Shown here one piece after another: positions 22,737 to 32,304 of a stretch of DNA of 64,000 bases; position 1 is the first letter of the stretch; every line of letters begins with the position of its first letter. Position numbers and translations under genes: made by a program. The DNA lies in NCBI RefSeq assembly GCF_016584665.1, contig NZ_BBJB01000066.1, forward strand, positions 62,001 to 126,000, written 5' to 3'. Below the pieces are notes generated by a model. The model was given only the letters and a program-made list of their open reading frames with translations, was not told the origin of the DNA and did not search any database. The DNA comes from Pseudanabaena sp. lw0831 (lineage in GTDB: Bacteria > Cyanobacteriota > Cyanobacteriia > Pseudanabaenales > Pseudanabaenaceae).

Positions 22737-23864
22737 TTAAACAATTAAAACGGGTTTACAAGCCTCTATTGTCTGTTCATAATAATTTTGCAATTGTCGC
22801 GTGGCAGCATCCCAACCCCACTTTTCAGCCTCTAGACGTGCTTCGATGCACATATATTGATTACGATTTTGCAAAAGATTTTGAGTTGCCAAAGTTAAGC
22901 CATTGCTATCATTAGGCTCAAACAAATAGCCGTTAATGCCATTGGTGACAATATCAGGAATCCCGCCTGAATTTGCGGCAACAACTGGACAACCAGCCGC
23001 CATTGCTTCGAGCAAAACTAAGCCCAGAGTCTCAGTACGCGATGGGAATAAAAAAGCATCACTTGACGCAAAAGCGGCGGCAAGATCGTCACCACGTAAA
23101 TAGCCCACAAAATTAGTGTTGGTATCTGCAAAAATCTTCTCAAGTTCCTGACGATAGGGTCCATTCCCAACTAGTGCAAGACGGCTATTTGGGATTGCTT
23201 GCAGCACTGGCAAGATATTCTGAATTTCTTTTTCCGCAGAGAGTCTGCCCACATATAGAAATAAGATAGCTTCGGGATGACCTTGGGTGAGATGCGATCG
23301 CATTTCGGCACTTTTAAATCTTGGATGAAACTGCACGGTATCGACACCACGTTGCCAAAGATCTAGCCGCTCAACACCATGCGATCGCAGTTCATCGATC
23401 ATTACTGTCGAAGTACAAAGGTTTAGAGCTGCTTGATTGTGAGTGTTTTTGACCAATTCCCACATCAAGCCTTCAAGGAATCCCAATCCGTAATGCTGCA
23501 AATATTGGGGTAAATGCGTGTGATAGGAAGCCATAAGCGGATAATTCATCGATTTGGCATAATATAAACCTGCCATGCCCAAAATTGCAGGATTTACAAT
23601 ATGAATAATATCGGGTTTGAACTCCTCTAGCGCATAGCCAATCGAAGGACGTGGGAGAGCTACTTTTAGTTCTGGATATAGCGGGAAGTCAAAGGCTGAT
23701 ACGCCATAAATCTGTGCGCCACAGTATTCTTTAAGTCCACCATCGGGCGAAAACACCAATACTTGGTTACCGAGCTTGACCAGATATTCGACGGTATATT
23801 TGAGGCGAGTAACGATGCCATCAATTTTTGGCAAAAATGTCTCGGTAAATATGGCGATACGCAT
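22737..23864 (-). CDS. sqdX: Sulfoquinovosyltransferase SqdX
   Basis: Encodes about 375 residues from ATG 23864 (MRIAIFTETFLPKIDGIV), the standard SqdX start; an upstream in-frame ATG (23909) adds 15 atypical residues. A GT-B (GT4) glycosyltransferase that moves sulfoquinovose from UDP-sulfoquinovose to diacylglycerol, the last step of sulfolipid SQDG synthesis. Diagnostic stretches: IYGVSAFDFPLYPELKVALP, IHIVNPAILGMAGLYYAK, ASYHTHLPQYLQHYGLG, LWQRGVDTVQFHP, LYVGRLSAEKEIQ and the donor-site SRTETLGLVLLEAMAAGCP. Acts at the thylakoid or plasma membrane. Monocistronic with its own terminator. Confidence 0.95.
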   Translation of the reverse strand: MRIAIFTETFLPKIDGIVTRLKYTVEYLVKLGNQVLVFSPDGGLKEYCGAQIYGVSAFDFPLYPELKVALPRPSIGYALEEFKPDIIHIVNPAILGMAGLYYAKSMNYPLMASYHTHLPQYLQHYGLGFLEGLMWELVKNTHNQAALNLCTSTVMIDELRSHGVERLDLWQRGVDTVQFHPRFKSAEMRSHLTQGHPEAILFLYVGRLSAEKEIQNILPVLQAIPNSRLALVGNGPYRQELEKIFADTNTNFVGYLRGDDLAAAFASSDAFLFPSRTETLGLVLLEAMAAGCPVVAANSGGIPDIVTNGINGYLFEPNDSNGLTLATQNLLQNRNQYMCIEARLEAEKWGWDAATRQLQNYYEQTIEACKPVLIV

Positions 23865-24062
23865 AGTGATGACTGTACGGAATCGTTGGCTATGGGCTGA
23901 CAGCATCATACTATGGTAGGTAATCTCCTATACAAATAAAAAGTCAAATCCTCATAGCTGGGTTAATTGTGTAAAGGAAAGTTTACTTAATGCTGACCTG
24001 TGCGATCGCTATCATCAGCCACAGGCGATCGCCGAGTTCGTTTAGTTATTGATTTGTATAGA

Positions 24063-24639
24063 TTAGCCAAGGCTGACATTTTCATAAATTTCTTCAAAGG
24101 AAATGTCAAATTTTACTGTTTGTAAAGATAATGCTAAATTATCATTTCGATATTCAGATAATATCCATTTGCCCTGATTAATTTTATTGAATTGCATTAT
24201 ATAATATTGATATTGGCTAATTAAAATATATTCTTTGAACTCAGGAATTGAGCGATAATAATAAAACTTTTCGCCTTGATCGTAATTTTGTGTTGATTTT
24301 GATAGAACTTCGACAATCAAATAGGGATTTGTTATGATTGTTTGGTTATTTCCGTAATAATTAGGTTCACCTTCAATCAGCATCACATCAGGATAAGTTG
24401 CCTCTGAGTAAGAAGGAATCCAGAGCTTAACATCAACCGATAAATATGTTGTATTTTTGTTTTTTGAGTGCAAATTTTAAGTTTGTGGCAAAATTTAAGG
24501 CGATTTTGTTATGGTCTGTTGTTCCACCCGTCATGCCAATAATTTCTCCATTTTTATATTCATTTTTTTCAGTAGCAATTTCTTCCATTGCTAAATATTC
24601 GTCAAATGTGTAAGTTTGATTGATTAAAGTAACTGTCAT
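24063..24639 (-). pseudogene. Uma2-family gene broken by a frameshift
   Basis: Two partly overlapping frames together make one Uma2 protein. The 5' part (24639 down to 24433) encodes YTFDEYLAMEEIATEKNEYK, GEIIGMTGGTTDHNKIALN and then LKFALKKQKYNIFIG before a stop. The 3' part (from about 24473) continues YLSVDVKLWIPSYSEATYPD, VMLIEGEPNYYG, YLIVEVLSKSTQNYD and EKFYYYRSIPEFKEYILI in the next frame. A one-base change beside the A-rich stretch CTCAAAAAACAAAAATAC would restore a normal ~190-residue protein. The region is more AT-rich than its neighbours. A sequencing error in the A-run, or slippage that corrects the frame, cannot be excluded. Confidence 0.8.
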
Positions 24640-24699
24640 ATTTTTTCTCCAGTTAAAAATTTATTGATATTGATTTTGTCTAGTGATCGCTTCAAATTG

Positions 24700-25317
24700 T
24701 TAATTACCCGCTTGGAAAATCTGATTAGCCGTCAAATTCAATTCTGGAAAAGTTGGCGATATAACTCGCTCATCTTCTCTAAAAGCAGTTACTTGATACT
24801 CCCCATCAACTAACTCATGCACTAAAATTGTTGGCTGCTTAGGATTACCAATAAACCTTCTACCACCAATTCCTAAATAATCCACAATCCAATACTCAGG
24901 AATCCCCATCTCCTCATAATCTTTAACCTTAGTGAAATAATCAACCCGCCAATTAGTACTCACCACCTCGATCGCAATGACAACAGATGCTCCCTGAGTG
25001 ACTGTAGATTGACTCTCCCACAATTGCTCATTTACTAAATTAGAAGTCTTTAAAATTAAGACATCAGGCAAATAAGCCGATTCAGCATCAGGTACTTTCA
25101 CGAAAGCTTGACTAGGCAAAAAGTAAGGAAGATTTGCTTGTCTAACCAGAAAAGCAAGTTCTATGGTTAAAAAACCCTTCACTTGCTCATGCTTTCCAAC
25201 AGGTTGTGGCATCTCAACAATTACTCCATCATGAAGTTCATAAAGTCTATTCTCTGGCTTCCATGCGGCAAATTCTGCAAAAGTTACCAATTCAGTCTTA
25301 GCTAAAGCTTGAACCAT
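24700..25317 (-). CDS. Uma2-family endonuclease-like protein
   Basis: Encodes 205 residues. Family order: FAEFAAWKPENRLYELHDG, VIVEMPQPVGKHEQVKGF, PDAESAYLPDVLIL (PD motif), VVIAIEVVSTNWRVDY with the acidic and basic catalytic positions, and DYEEMGIPEYWIVDYLG. Intact, unlike the frameshifted copy 60 bases downstream on the same strand. Function unknown. Confidence 0.88.
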   Translation of the reverse strand: MVQALAKTELVTFAEFAAWKPENRLYELHDGVIVEMPQPVGKHEQVKGFLTIELAFLVRQANLPYFLPSQAFVKVPDAESAYLPDVLILKTSNLVNEQLWESQSTVTQGASVVIAIEVVSTNWRVDYFTKVKDYEEMGIPEYWIVDYLGIGGRRFIGNPKQPTILVHELVDGEYQVTAFREDERVISPTFPELNLTANQIFQAGN

Positions 25318-25623
25318 TTTTGTTTACCTATCTTGCGAACTAAGTTCTCATATTATAGTCAGAGCCTTGAAACTCATTCAATCACTCCATTACAAAGTCA
25401 TAATTTCAGTCGAGTCATTTCCTACAAACTCTGATTTTATATTTCGCAATTACTTAAGATTAGTGATTGATTTTATATTAACGTAGCATTTTTGAGTGAT
25501 ATTCGCAGTCGAGGTCTGACAAAAATCTCACAAAAAGTTGTCCGACCTAACAAGTTTAACAAGCCTCGCAAAATAGCAAGGCTTGTTAAATTTATAGGTT
25601 TGTGTAAAGCGAGATCGCTAAAA
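25318..25623. other. Gene-free stretch between a Uma2 gene and ilvN
   Basis: About 306 bases with no gene. It holds the promoter side of the Uma2 gene and, at 25557-25590, the ilvN terminator. Otherwise nothing recognised. Confidence 0.6.
25557..25590 (-). terminator. Hairpin terminator of ilvN
   Basis: TTAACAAGCCTCGC / GCAAGGCTTGTTAA around a 6-base AT-rich loop, about 35 bases past the minus-strand ilvN stop. The outer parts (CCTAACAAG, TTTATAGG) can extend the stem weakly. Confidence 0.75.
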
Positions 25624-26163
25624 TTAGAAATTAGATACGGCGCTGCCTAGGCTATGTTTGGAGATTTTGAGATATTCCGTGTTAACCCCCGATTCGCGGG
25701 TTAACGAGACCTTGCCAGTACGAGCAATTTCGCGAATGCCAAACTTGTTTAACATCTTCAAAATAGCCACCATCTTCCCAGGATCGCCGACCACTTCGAT
25801 TGTCAAGAAATCATCAGCCACGTCAACAATACGGGCGCGGAAAATCTGAGATATTTCAATAATTTCCGATCGCACATTTGGAGCGGCATTTACCTTAACG
25901 AGCATCAGCTCGCGCTCAACACAAGGAATATCGGTAAAGTCAAGAATTGTGATCACATTGATCAGTTTATGCAACTGCTTCGTGATTTGCTCAATCGTGT
26001 GATCGTCGCCAGAGACCACCATCGTAATGCGCGTAAATCCATCTTGCTCGGCAGTCCCGACCGCAAGGCTCTCGATATTAAAACCTCGGCGGGCGAACAA
26101 GCTAGCAATGCGGGTCAGCACGCCTGCCTCATCTTGGACGACAACGGAGAGAGTATGTTTCAT
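25624..26163 (-). CDS. ilvN: Acetolactate synthase small (regulatory) subunit
   Basis: Encodes 179 residues (also called ilvH). The ACT domain at the N-terminus, [20 protein letters not shown] then [16 protein letters not shown], binds valine for feedback inhibition of branched-chain amino acid synthesis. The C-terminal domain includes [24 protein letters not shown] and GVNTEYL. Length and motifs are normal. The large subunit is not in the window. Confidence 0.96.
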   Translation of the reverse strand: MKHTLSVVVQDEAGVLTRIASLFARRGFNIESLAVGTAEQDGFTRITMVVSGDDHTIEQITKQLHKLINVITILDFTDIPCVERELMLVKVNAAPNVRSEIIEISQIFRARIVDVADDFLTIEVVGDPGKMVAILKMLNKFGIREIARTGKVSLTRESGVNTEYLKISKHSLGSAVSNF

Positions 26164-26329
26164 GGTGACAAATTCGGCAAATAAACAGCACAGTAGACTA
26201 TATTAATGACTTTGGTTACCTTATTGCGATTATCAAGATACATATTGATAACGATTTAGGTGCTTTGCTCTCAAAACTAAGGGGGCTGCTTCATGCCCCT
26301 CTTAGGTAATATATTCAAACTTCAAAAAT

Positions 26330-27193
26330 ATGACTGCTCAGTTTCATCATGTTCCCGTACTTGCCGAGCCAGCGATCGCAGGTTTAGAGATTATTTCAGA
26401 TGGTATATACCTCGATTGCACAGTTGGCGGTGGTGGACATAGCTCGTTAATTTTGCAAGGGGCGGAAAATGTGCGTTTAGTAGCGATCGATCTCGATGAA
26501 ATGGCGATCGCGGCGGCAACCGAAAAACTTGCAGATTATATAAATCAAGTAACCTTTTGGCGTGGCAACTTTTGTGAATATAAACCTTCGGCAGATTTAA
26601 AATTTGATGGCATCCTTGCCGATTTGGGTGTAAGTTCAACGCAGTTTGATGTTGCTGAGCGAGGGTTTAGCTTTCGAGAGTCGGGCGATCTTGACATGCG
26701 GATGGATAATCGCCAGACTCTGACTGCTGCGGAAATTATCAATCACTACAAAGAAGTTGAACTTGCGGATATATTTTTTAAACTGGGAGAAGAGAGACTT
26801 TCGCGACGAATTGCCCGTCAAATTGTGGAGAAGCGTCCATTTAAAACTACGTTGGAACTTGCCAATGCCATTTCTGCTTGCGTCCCCGCCAGCTATCGAC
26901 ATGGCAGAATCCATCCTGCCACGCGCACATTTCAGGCCCTAAGAATTGCTGTAAATCGTGAATTGGAGAGCCTCGAAAAATGGCTAGCTGTATCTCCAGA
27001 TTGGCTAAAAACAGGTGGTAAAATTGCCGTAATTACTTTCCACAGTCTGGAAGATCGCATTGTCAAGCATACATTTCGTGAAGACGATCGCTTACAGGTT
27101 CTCACCAAAAAAGTAATCATCGCTACGGATGAAGAAACTCGCGCAAATCCTAGAGCGAGATCGGCGAAGTTACGCATTGCCCAGAGGATTTAA
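26330..27193 (+). CDS. rsmH: 16S rRNA (cytosine(1402)-N(4))-methyltransferase RsmH
   Basis: Encodes 287 residues. Makes m4C1402 in 16S rRNA. Signatures: FHHVPVLAEPAIAGL, the SAM loop YLDCTVGGGGHSSLIL, DGILADLGVSSTQFD, ERGFSFRESGDLDMRMD, RRIARQIVEKRPF and the closing GKIAVITFHSLEDRIVKHTF. Normal length. Not in the usual mra/fts cluster here; the next gene is a sensor kinase. Confidence 0.97.
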   Translation: MTAQFHHVPVLAEPAIAGLEIISDGIYLDCTVGGGGHSSLILQGAENVRLVAIDLDEMAIAAATEKLADYINQVTFWRGNFCEYKPSADLKFDGILADLGVSSTQFDVAERGFSFRESGDLDMRMDNRQTLTAAEIINHYKEVELADIFFKLGEERLSRRIARQIVEKRPFKTTLELANAISACVPASYRHGRIHPATRTFQALRIAVNRELESLEKWLAVSPDWLKTGGKIAVITFHSLEDRIVKHTFREDDRLQVLTKKVIIATDEETRANPRARSAKLRIAQRI

Positions 27194-27267
27194 TCAATTT
27201 ATACTTGTAGCACTTGAGTGCTAGGCGTTCTTATATGTACACCATAGCCCCGCAAGGTGATGAAACA

Positions 27268-30200
27268 ATGAACAAAATGACAATCCTTTGCGTGGATGAT
27301 GAACGCAACGTTTTACTCACCCTCAGAAATCAATTAATGAGGTATTTCCCTAACTATGCGATCGAAATCGCAGAAAGTGGCGAAGAAGCATTGACTTTGG
27401 TTGAAGATCTACTGTCCAATGGGATAGAAATCCCCCTAGTGATTGCCGATCAGATCATGCCAAATATGCAGGGAGATCAAGTCTTGATTGAACTTCATAC
27501 TCGACATCCTGAGATCTTAAAAGTCATGCTGACTGGTCAAGCAAGCGCAGAGGCTATAGCCAATGTGGTCAATCGAGGTAATCTCTATCGCTTTATATCA
27601 AAACCTTGGAATGAAGTCGATCTCAAATTGACAGTAACAGAAGCTGTGCGGAGCTACGAACAAGAAAAGAAAATTGCCCAGCAGCAGGTATCTCTACATC
27701 AAGCTAACGATCAACTAGAGTTATTAAATGCCGACTTAGAAAACCTCGTGCTGCAACGAAACAGTCAGGTCTATTCACTACTGAATAACATTCCCCACAT
27801 TGCTTGGCTAAAGGATCGAGATGGGCGATTTCTGGCAGTTAATGAGTCATTTGCCCAAGCCTGTGGTTATGATTCTTCACAATTAGTTGGACTGACCGAT
27901 CTAGATGTTTGGGATCAAGAATTAGCTGAAACCTATCGCAGTGACGATTTTGAGGTAATGAGATCTGGTAAACAAAAACGGGTTGAGGAAAAACTAATTA
28001 CATCTGATGGAAGCCCTCAATGGATTGAGACATTTAAAGCCCCAGTTTTTGGCGATCGCAACGAACCCATCGGAACAGCCGGAATTGCAATGGATATTAG
28101 CGATCGCAAACAGTCAGAACTGACCCTACAGAGTTTGATGGAAGGCACAGCTTCAGTAACTGGCGCAGACTTCTTTTTCTGTTTAGCAGAGAAAATTGCC
28201 ATTGCTCTAGATGTATCTCATATCTGTATCAGCAAAAAGGTCGGGGAAAGGCTAGAAACATTAGCCGTCTATTATGACCAACAATTTCAGCCAAATGTAA
28301 TCTATGAAATTGCGAATACCCCATGTGCTGAAGTAATCAAGCAGGGTATTTATTACTGTCTCAAAGGTGTTCAAGGCTGTTTCCCTCTAGATGAATTTCT
28401 TGTCCAAATCGAGTCTGAGAGTTATATGGGTCTTGCCATCAAAAATGAATTCAACGAAACGATTGGTGTTATTAATATTCTCAGTCGTAAGTCCATCGCC
28501 AACCCAAAACGCGCTGAGATATTACTAAAGATCTTTGCAGCAAGGGCTGGTGCTGAATTAGAAAGATTACAGACCCTAGAAAGCCTACAACAATTGAATT
28601 CAAGCCTAGAAATGCGGGTACAAGAGCGAACTCAAGCCCTGCAAGAATCTCGTAACATGTTACAATTGGTACTTGATACCATTCCCCAACGGGTTTTCTG
28701 GAAAGATCTACAGTCGCGTTTTTTAGGCTGTAACCCAGCGTTTGCCAATGACTATCAACTCACTGACGATCAAATTATCGGCAAAACTGATTTTGAGCTA
28801 CCTTGGAGTGAGTGGGCTTCTCTCTATCGTGCTGATGACGCTATAGTCATGGAGACTAAAATCCCAAAATTGGACTATGAACAACCCACCAGCGATCTAA
28901 ATGGGGAACAGACATGGATTCGTAGTAGCAAAATCCCTTTAACAAATACCCAAGGAGAGGTGATCGGGGTTCTCGGTTGTTACGACGATATTAGCGATCG
29001 CAAACGCTCAGAACAACAACTCCAGTCAGAGAGACTGCGTTTACAACTGGCTCTCGAAGTAATGGAGATGGGAACTTGGGAGTCTAACTTGGATACTGGG
29101 ATCTGGTCAGCAAAGACAGAATCCATTTTTGGCTATGAGACTGGGACATTCTCTGGCGATCGCGAAGCCTTTTTAAAACTAGTTTATCTCGAAGATCAAG
29201 AACGAGTGTTTCAATCTCTCTACCATAGCTTTACTACACAGTCCCCATACAACATTGAATATCGTATTAACCGTAATAATGATGGAGAGATACGTTGGGT
29301 AGCAGTAAATGGAAAAGTTGTTGAAAACGAAGATGGGAATGGATTAAGAATTGTGGGTGTAGCTCGTGATATTACCGATCGTAAACAAGCTGAAATTGTC
29401 TTGAGACAATATAAACGGATGGTGGAGATCGCTCCAGTCGGCATGGCACTAGTTGACCAAGATTATACCTATCGCTTGGTAAATCAAACCTATTTACAGC
29501 ACAATGAGCGGCAATTGGAGGAGATTGTTGGACAATCTATTCAAGATATCATGGGGAATGATACATTCCAAAACCTTGTCAGGCCAAGGTTTGATCGATG
29601 TCTTGCTGGTGAAACGATTGATTATGGGGATTGGTTCTATTTTAAGAAGGCAGGTAATCGATTTGTCAGTGCAACCTATTCTCCTTATTTTGAAGTCGAT
29701 GGCACGATCACTGGTGTGGTGATCAGTAATCGAGATGTGACGGAGCGTCGAGAAGCAGAGATTTCACTGCAAGATAGTGAAGAACGGTTGCGTCTTGCCT
29801 TGACCGCAGCCAATCAAGGACTCTATGATCTTAATCCCCAATCGGGGGCAACCGTTGTCAGTCCAGAATATGCCACTATGTTAGGTTACAGCCCTGAGGA
29901 GTTACAAGAGAGTCGATCTAAGTGGATCGAACGACTCCATCCAGACGATCTGGCGACAGTTACAAAAACCTATCGAGATTATGTTAATAGGAAGCTTCAT
30001 CATTACAAGGTAGAGTTTCGTCATCGCACTAAAAATGGCGACTGGAAATGGATTCTCTCCCTTGGGAAAATTGTGGAATGGGACGATAGTGGTCAGCCAT
30101 TGCGAATGTTGGGAACGCATACTGATATAAGCGATCGCAAACGAGCCGAGCTAGAGCTTGATCAGCTTTTACAAGAACTATCTCAATTGAATAGCAAGCT

Positions 30201-31128
30201 AGAGAAAGCGAATCATCAACTCGAAGACTACTCTCAAACTCTTGAGCAGCGTGTCCAAGAACGCACTAATGAACTCAATAGTGCTCAAGAGCGGATTATT
30301 GCCCAAGAAAAGCTTGCCTCGTTAGGTACGCTTACCGCAGGAATCGCTCACGAGATGCGTAACCCTCTCAACTTTGTCAAAAACTATGCAGAAGGTTCCA
30401 TAGATCTATCTCGAGAACTACTTGAGATTTTGCGACCGATTTTTTCTTCTCAAGAACCGCAAACAGCCTCCTCGATCGAAACTCTAATCATCGACTTACA
30501 GGAGAATGCCTCGACAATCCATCGACATAGCCTCCGAGCCGCAGAGATTATTGACAGTATGATGCAACATTCCCGTTGCGAACCTGCTTCAATGCAGCCC
30601 ACAAGACTTAACAACTTGCTTGATGAAGCTGTGAAACTAGCCTGTCATAGCAAACGGGTACAAGATATTAACTTCAATGTCTCTATTCACACCAACTATG
30701 ATCCAGAAGTGGATCTGGTTAACGTAATTTCTAATACCCTCATGCGAGCTTTCATTAATTTAATCGATAACGCCTATGATGCGATGCGCTCCAAGGAGAT
30801 GCAGTTAAATGTAGATGATACACAGCCCAGCACATACATACCTAGCCTCACAGTTTCTACTCAACTGGTGGGAGAGAAAGTAGAAATCTGTATTCGTGAT
30901 AATGGTTGTGGTCTTGCCCCTCAGATCCAATCTAAAATCCTTGATCCATTCTTTACAACTAAGCCTCCTGGGGCAGGAACTGGGCTGGGGCTTTCACTTA
31001 CCCATGACATTATCGTTAAGCAACATCAAGGAACGTTGGTGATTAACAGCGAACTAAACGAGTTTACTGAGATTTTGATCGCAATTCCGCTTCACTTACC
31101 AAACATTCAAAGCTTTGCTCTGAAGTAA
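27268..31128 (+). CDS. Receiver-first multi-PAS/GAF sensor histidine kinase
   Basis: Encodes 1286 residues from ATG 27268, which has AAGG about 10 bases upstream; earlier TTG and ATG codons (27214, 27235) add only unrelated sequence. Order: receiver domain (5-125) with phospho-acceptor Asp61 in VIADQIMP; PAS (~170-277); GAF (~287-434); four more PAS/PAC units (~464-577, 592-707, 719-824, 841-957), each PAC ending in a DISDRK-type motif; a coiled coil (~960-1010); HisKA with His1028 in GIAHEMRNPLNFVKN; and HATPase (~1158-1277) with NLIDNAYDAM, DNGCGL and GLGLSL. No membrane helices, so it is cytoplasmic. The N-terminal receiver suggests it is an intermediate of a phosphorelay. Signal unknown. 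Confidence 0.92.
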   Translation: MNKMTILCVDDERNVLLTLRNQLMRYFPNYAIEIAESGEEALTLVEDLLSNGIEIPLVIADQIMPNMQGDQVLIELHTRHPEILKVMLTGQASAEAIANVVNRGNLYRFISKPWNEVDLKLTVTEAVRSYEQEKKIAQQQVSLHQANDQLELLNADLENLVLQRNSQVYSLLNNIPHIAWLKDRDGRFLAVNESFAQACGYDSSQLVGLTDLDVWDQELAETYRSDDFEVMRSGKQKRVEEKLITSDGSPQWIETFKAPVFGDRNEPIGTAGIAMDISDRKQSELTLQSLMEGTASVTGADFFFCLAEKIAIALDVSHICISKKVGERLETLAVYYDQQFQPNVIYEIANTPCAEVIKQGIYYCLKGVQGCFPLDEFLVQIESESYMGLAIKNEFNETIGVINILSRKSIANPKRAEILLKIFAARAGAELERLQTLESLQQLNSSLEMRVQERTQALQESRNMLQLVLDTIPQRVFWKDLQSRFLGCNPAFANDYQLTDDQIIGKTDFELPWSEWASLYRADDAIVMETKIPKLDYEQPTSDLNGEQTWIRSSKIPLTNTQGEVIGVLGCYDDISDRKRSEQQLQSERLRLQLALEVMEMGTWESNLDTGIWSAKTESIFGYETGTFSGDREAFLKLVYLEDQERVFQSLYHSFTTQSPYNIEYRINRNNDGEIRWVAVNGKVVENEDGNGLRIVGVARDITDRKQAEIVLRQYKRMVEIAPVGMALVDQDYTYRLVNQTYLQHNERQLEEIVGQSIQDIMGNDTFQNLVRPRFDRCLAGETIDYGDWFYFKKAGNRFVSATYSPYFEVDGTITGVVISNRDVTERREAEISLQDSEERLRLALTAANQGLYDLNPQSGATVVSPEYATMLGYSPEELQESRSKWIERLHPDDLATVTKTYRDYVNRKLHHYKVEFRHRTKNGDWKWILSLGKIVEWDDSGQPLRMLGTHTDISDRKRAELELDQLLQELSQLNSKLEKANHQLEDYSQTLEQRVQERTNELNSAQERIIAQEKLASLGTLTAGIAHEMRNPLNFVKNYAEGSIDLSRELLEILRPIFSSQEPQTASSIETLIIDLQENASTIHRHSLRAAEIIDSMMQHSRCEPASMQPTRLNNLLDEAVKLACHSKRVQDINFNVSIHTNYDPEVDLVNVISNTLMRAFINLIDNAYDAMRSKEMQLNVDDTQPSTYIPSLTVSTQLVGEKVEICIRDNGCGLAPQIQSKILDPFFTTKPPGAGTGLGLSLTHDIIVKQHQGTLVINSELNEFTEILIAIPLHLPNIQSFALK

Positions 31129-31184
31129 AACCCATATTTTTGTAAAAGCCATGCGAAGCATGGCTTTTACAAAAATATGGGTTT
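31128..31184. terminator. Long perfect palindrome between convergent kinase and dusA genes
   Basis: AAACCCATATTTTTGTAAAA, GCCATGC-GAA-GCATGGC, TTTTACAAAAATATGGGTTT: a perfect stem of about 27 bases, touching the kinase stop. Bidirectional terminator. Confidence 0.85.
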
Positions 31185-31191
31185 GCATTGG

Positions 31192-32211
31192 TCACAAACT
31201 GCTAACGGCGGCGATCGCTTCACGAATTACTTCGGAACCTGCGCCAGCAATACAAGATTTATCTGTAAGAATTCGCTTCCAGATCCGACTGCCAGCCTGA
31301 CCGTGAAACAATTGCAGCATATGACGAGTAATTTTATGTAACCTCAATCCTTTAGCTGTCCATTGATCAATATATTCAATCATCGCTTCGGCAACCTCAA
31401 CACGGCTACGAATAGGAGTTTCTTCACCAAAAAACTCGAGATCGCATATGGAAAACAAATAGGGATTGTCATAAGCCGCACGACCAATCATCACTGCATC
31501 GACATACTGCAACTGTTCATGGGCTTGCTCTAGGGTTGTAAATCCACCATTAATCTCAATAAATAAATAAGGGAATTCTTTCTTTAGTAGATGCACATCG
31601 GCATAGCGCAAAGGTGGAACTTCGCGATTGTCTTTGGGGCTTAGCCCCTGTAGCCATGCTTTCCTTGCATGAACTGAGAAGCGCTGACAACCTGCTTCTG
31701 ACAGAATCCGTACAAAGTTTTGCATATCTTCGTAACGATCTAAATCATCGACTCCGATACGATGCTTGACTGATACAGGAATTTTGGCGGCGGCGATCAT
31801 TGCTTCAATACATTTCGCCACGCGATCGGGGGTTTTCATCAAACAAGCACCAAAATGCCCACTCTGAACGCGATCGCTAGGACAGCCCACATTCAAATTA
31901 ATTTCGTCATAACCCATCGATTCAGCAAGCCTCGCACATTCGGCGAGGTCTTGAGGATTGTCGCCGCCCACTTGTAAAGCGAGGGGATTTTCCATCGGAG
32001 AGAAGCCTAACAGGTAGTCTTTATCACCATGCTTAATCGCTGCACTGGTCACCATTTCTGTATATAGCAAAGTCCGCCTCGTGATTTGGCGCATGAAATA
32101 GCGATAATGGCGATCGGTGCGATCCATCATCGGCGCGATGCTAAGGGGATAGGTTTGGAGGCGATCGCTAGGTTCCTGTGTAGGAAGCAGTATTTCCGAT
32201 AAACGAGTCAT
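31192..32211 (-). CDS. dusA: tRNA-dihydrouridine(20/20a) synthase DusA
   Basis: Encodes 339 residues. FMN enzyme that reduces U20/U20a in the tRNA D-loop using NADPH. Family landmarks: YPLSIAPMMDRTDRHYRYFM, EMVTSAAIKHGD, EINLNVGCPSDRVQSGHFGA followed by the catalytic Cys in CLM, VSVKHRIGVDD, FSVHARKAWLQGLSPKDNRE (the DusA-specific stretch), NGGFTT and MIGRAAYDNPYLF. Normal length; divergent from purN. Confidence 0.95.
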   Translation of the reverse strand: MTRLSEILLPTQEPSDRLQTYPLSIAPMMDRTDRHYRYFMRQITRRTLLYTEMVTSAAIKHGDKDYLLGFSPMENPLALQVGGDNPQDLAECARLAESMGYDEINLNVGCPSDRVQSGHFGACLMKTPDRVAKCIEAMIAAAKIPVSVKHRIGVDDLDRYEDMQNFVRILSEAGCQRFSVHARKAWLQGLSPKDNREVPPLRYADVHLLKKEFPYLFIEINGGFTTLEQAHEQLQYVDAVMIGRAAYDNPYLFSICDLEFFGEETPIRSRVEVAEAMIEYIDQWTAKGLRLHKITRHMLQLFHGQAGSRIWKRILTDKSCIAGAGSEVIREAIAAVSSL

Positions 32212-32224
32212 GGCAAAATCAGAG

Positions 32225-32261
32225 CTATATAGAGGCAGTGCTTCGCGCTGCCTCTATATAG
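32225..32261. repeat. Palindrome in the divergent dusA-purN promoter region
   Basis: CTATATAGAGGCAG + TGC and its complement CTGCCTCTATATAG around loop TTCGC. It lies 14 bases upstream of dusA and 44 upstream of purN, so it would be in the 5' leader of one or both. Confidence 0.75.
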
Positions 32262-32304
32262 TAAGCTTGTGACTGCGCTTTTTGTTTAGAGGTCTTGAAG
32301 ATTC

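Noticed and set aside
24433-24473. Programmed -1 frameshift in the broken Uma2 gene
   Set aside because: The shift needed is +1 relative to the 5' frame, and the A-run is not phased as a standard -1 slippery heptamer.
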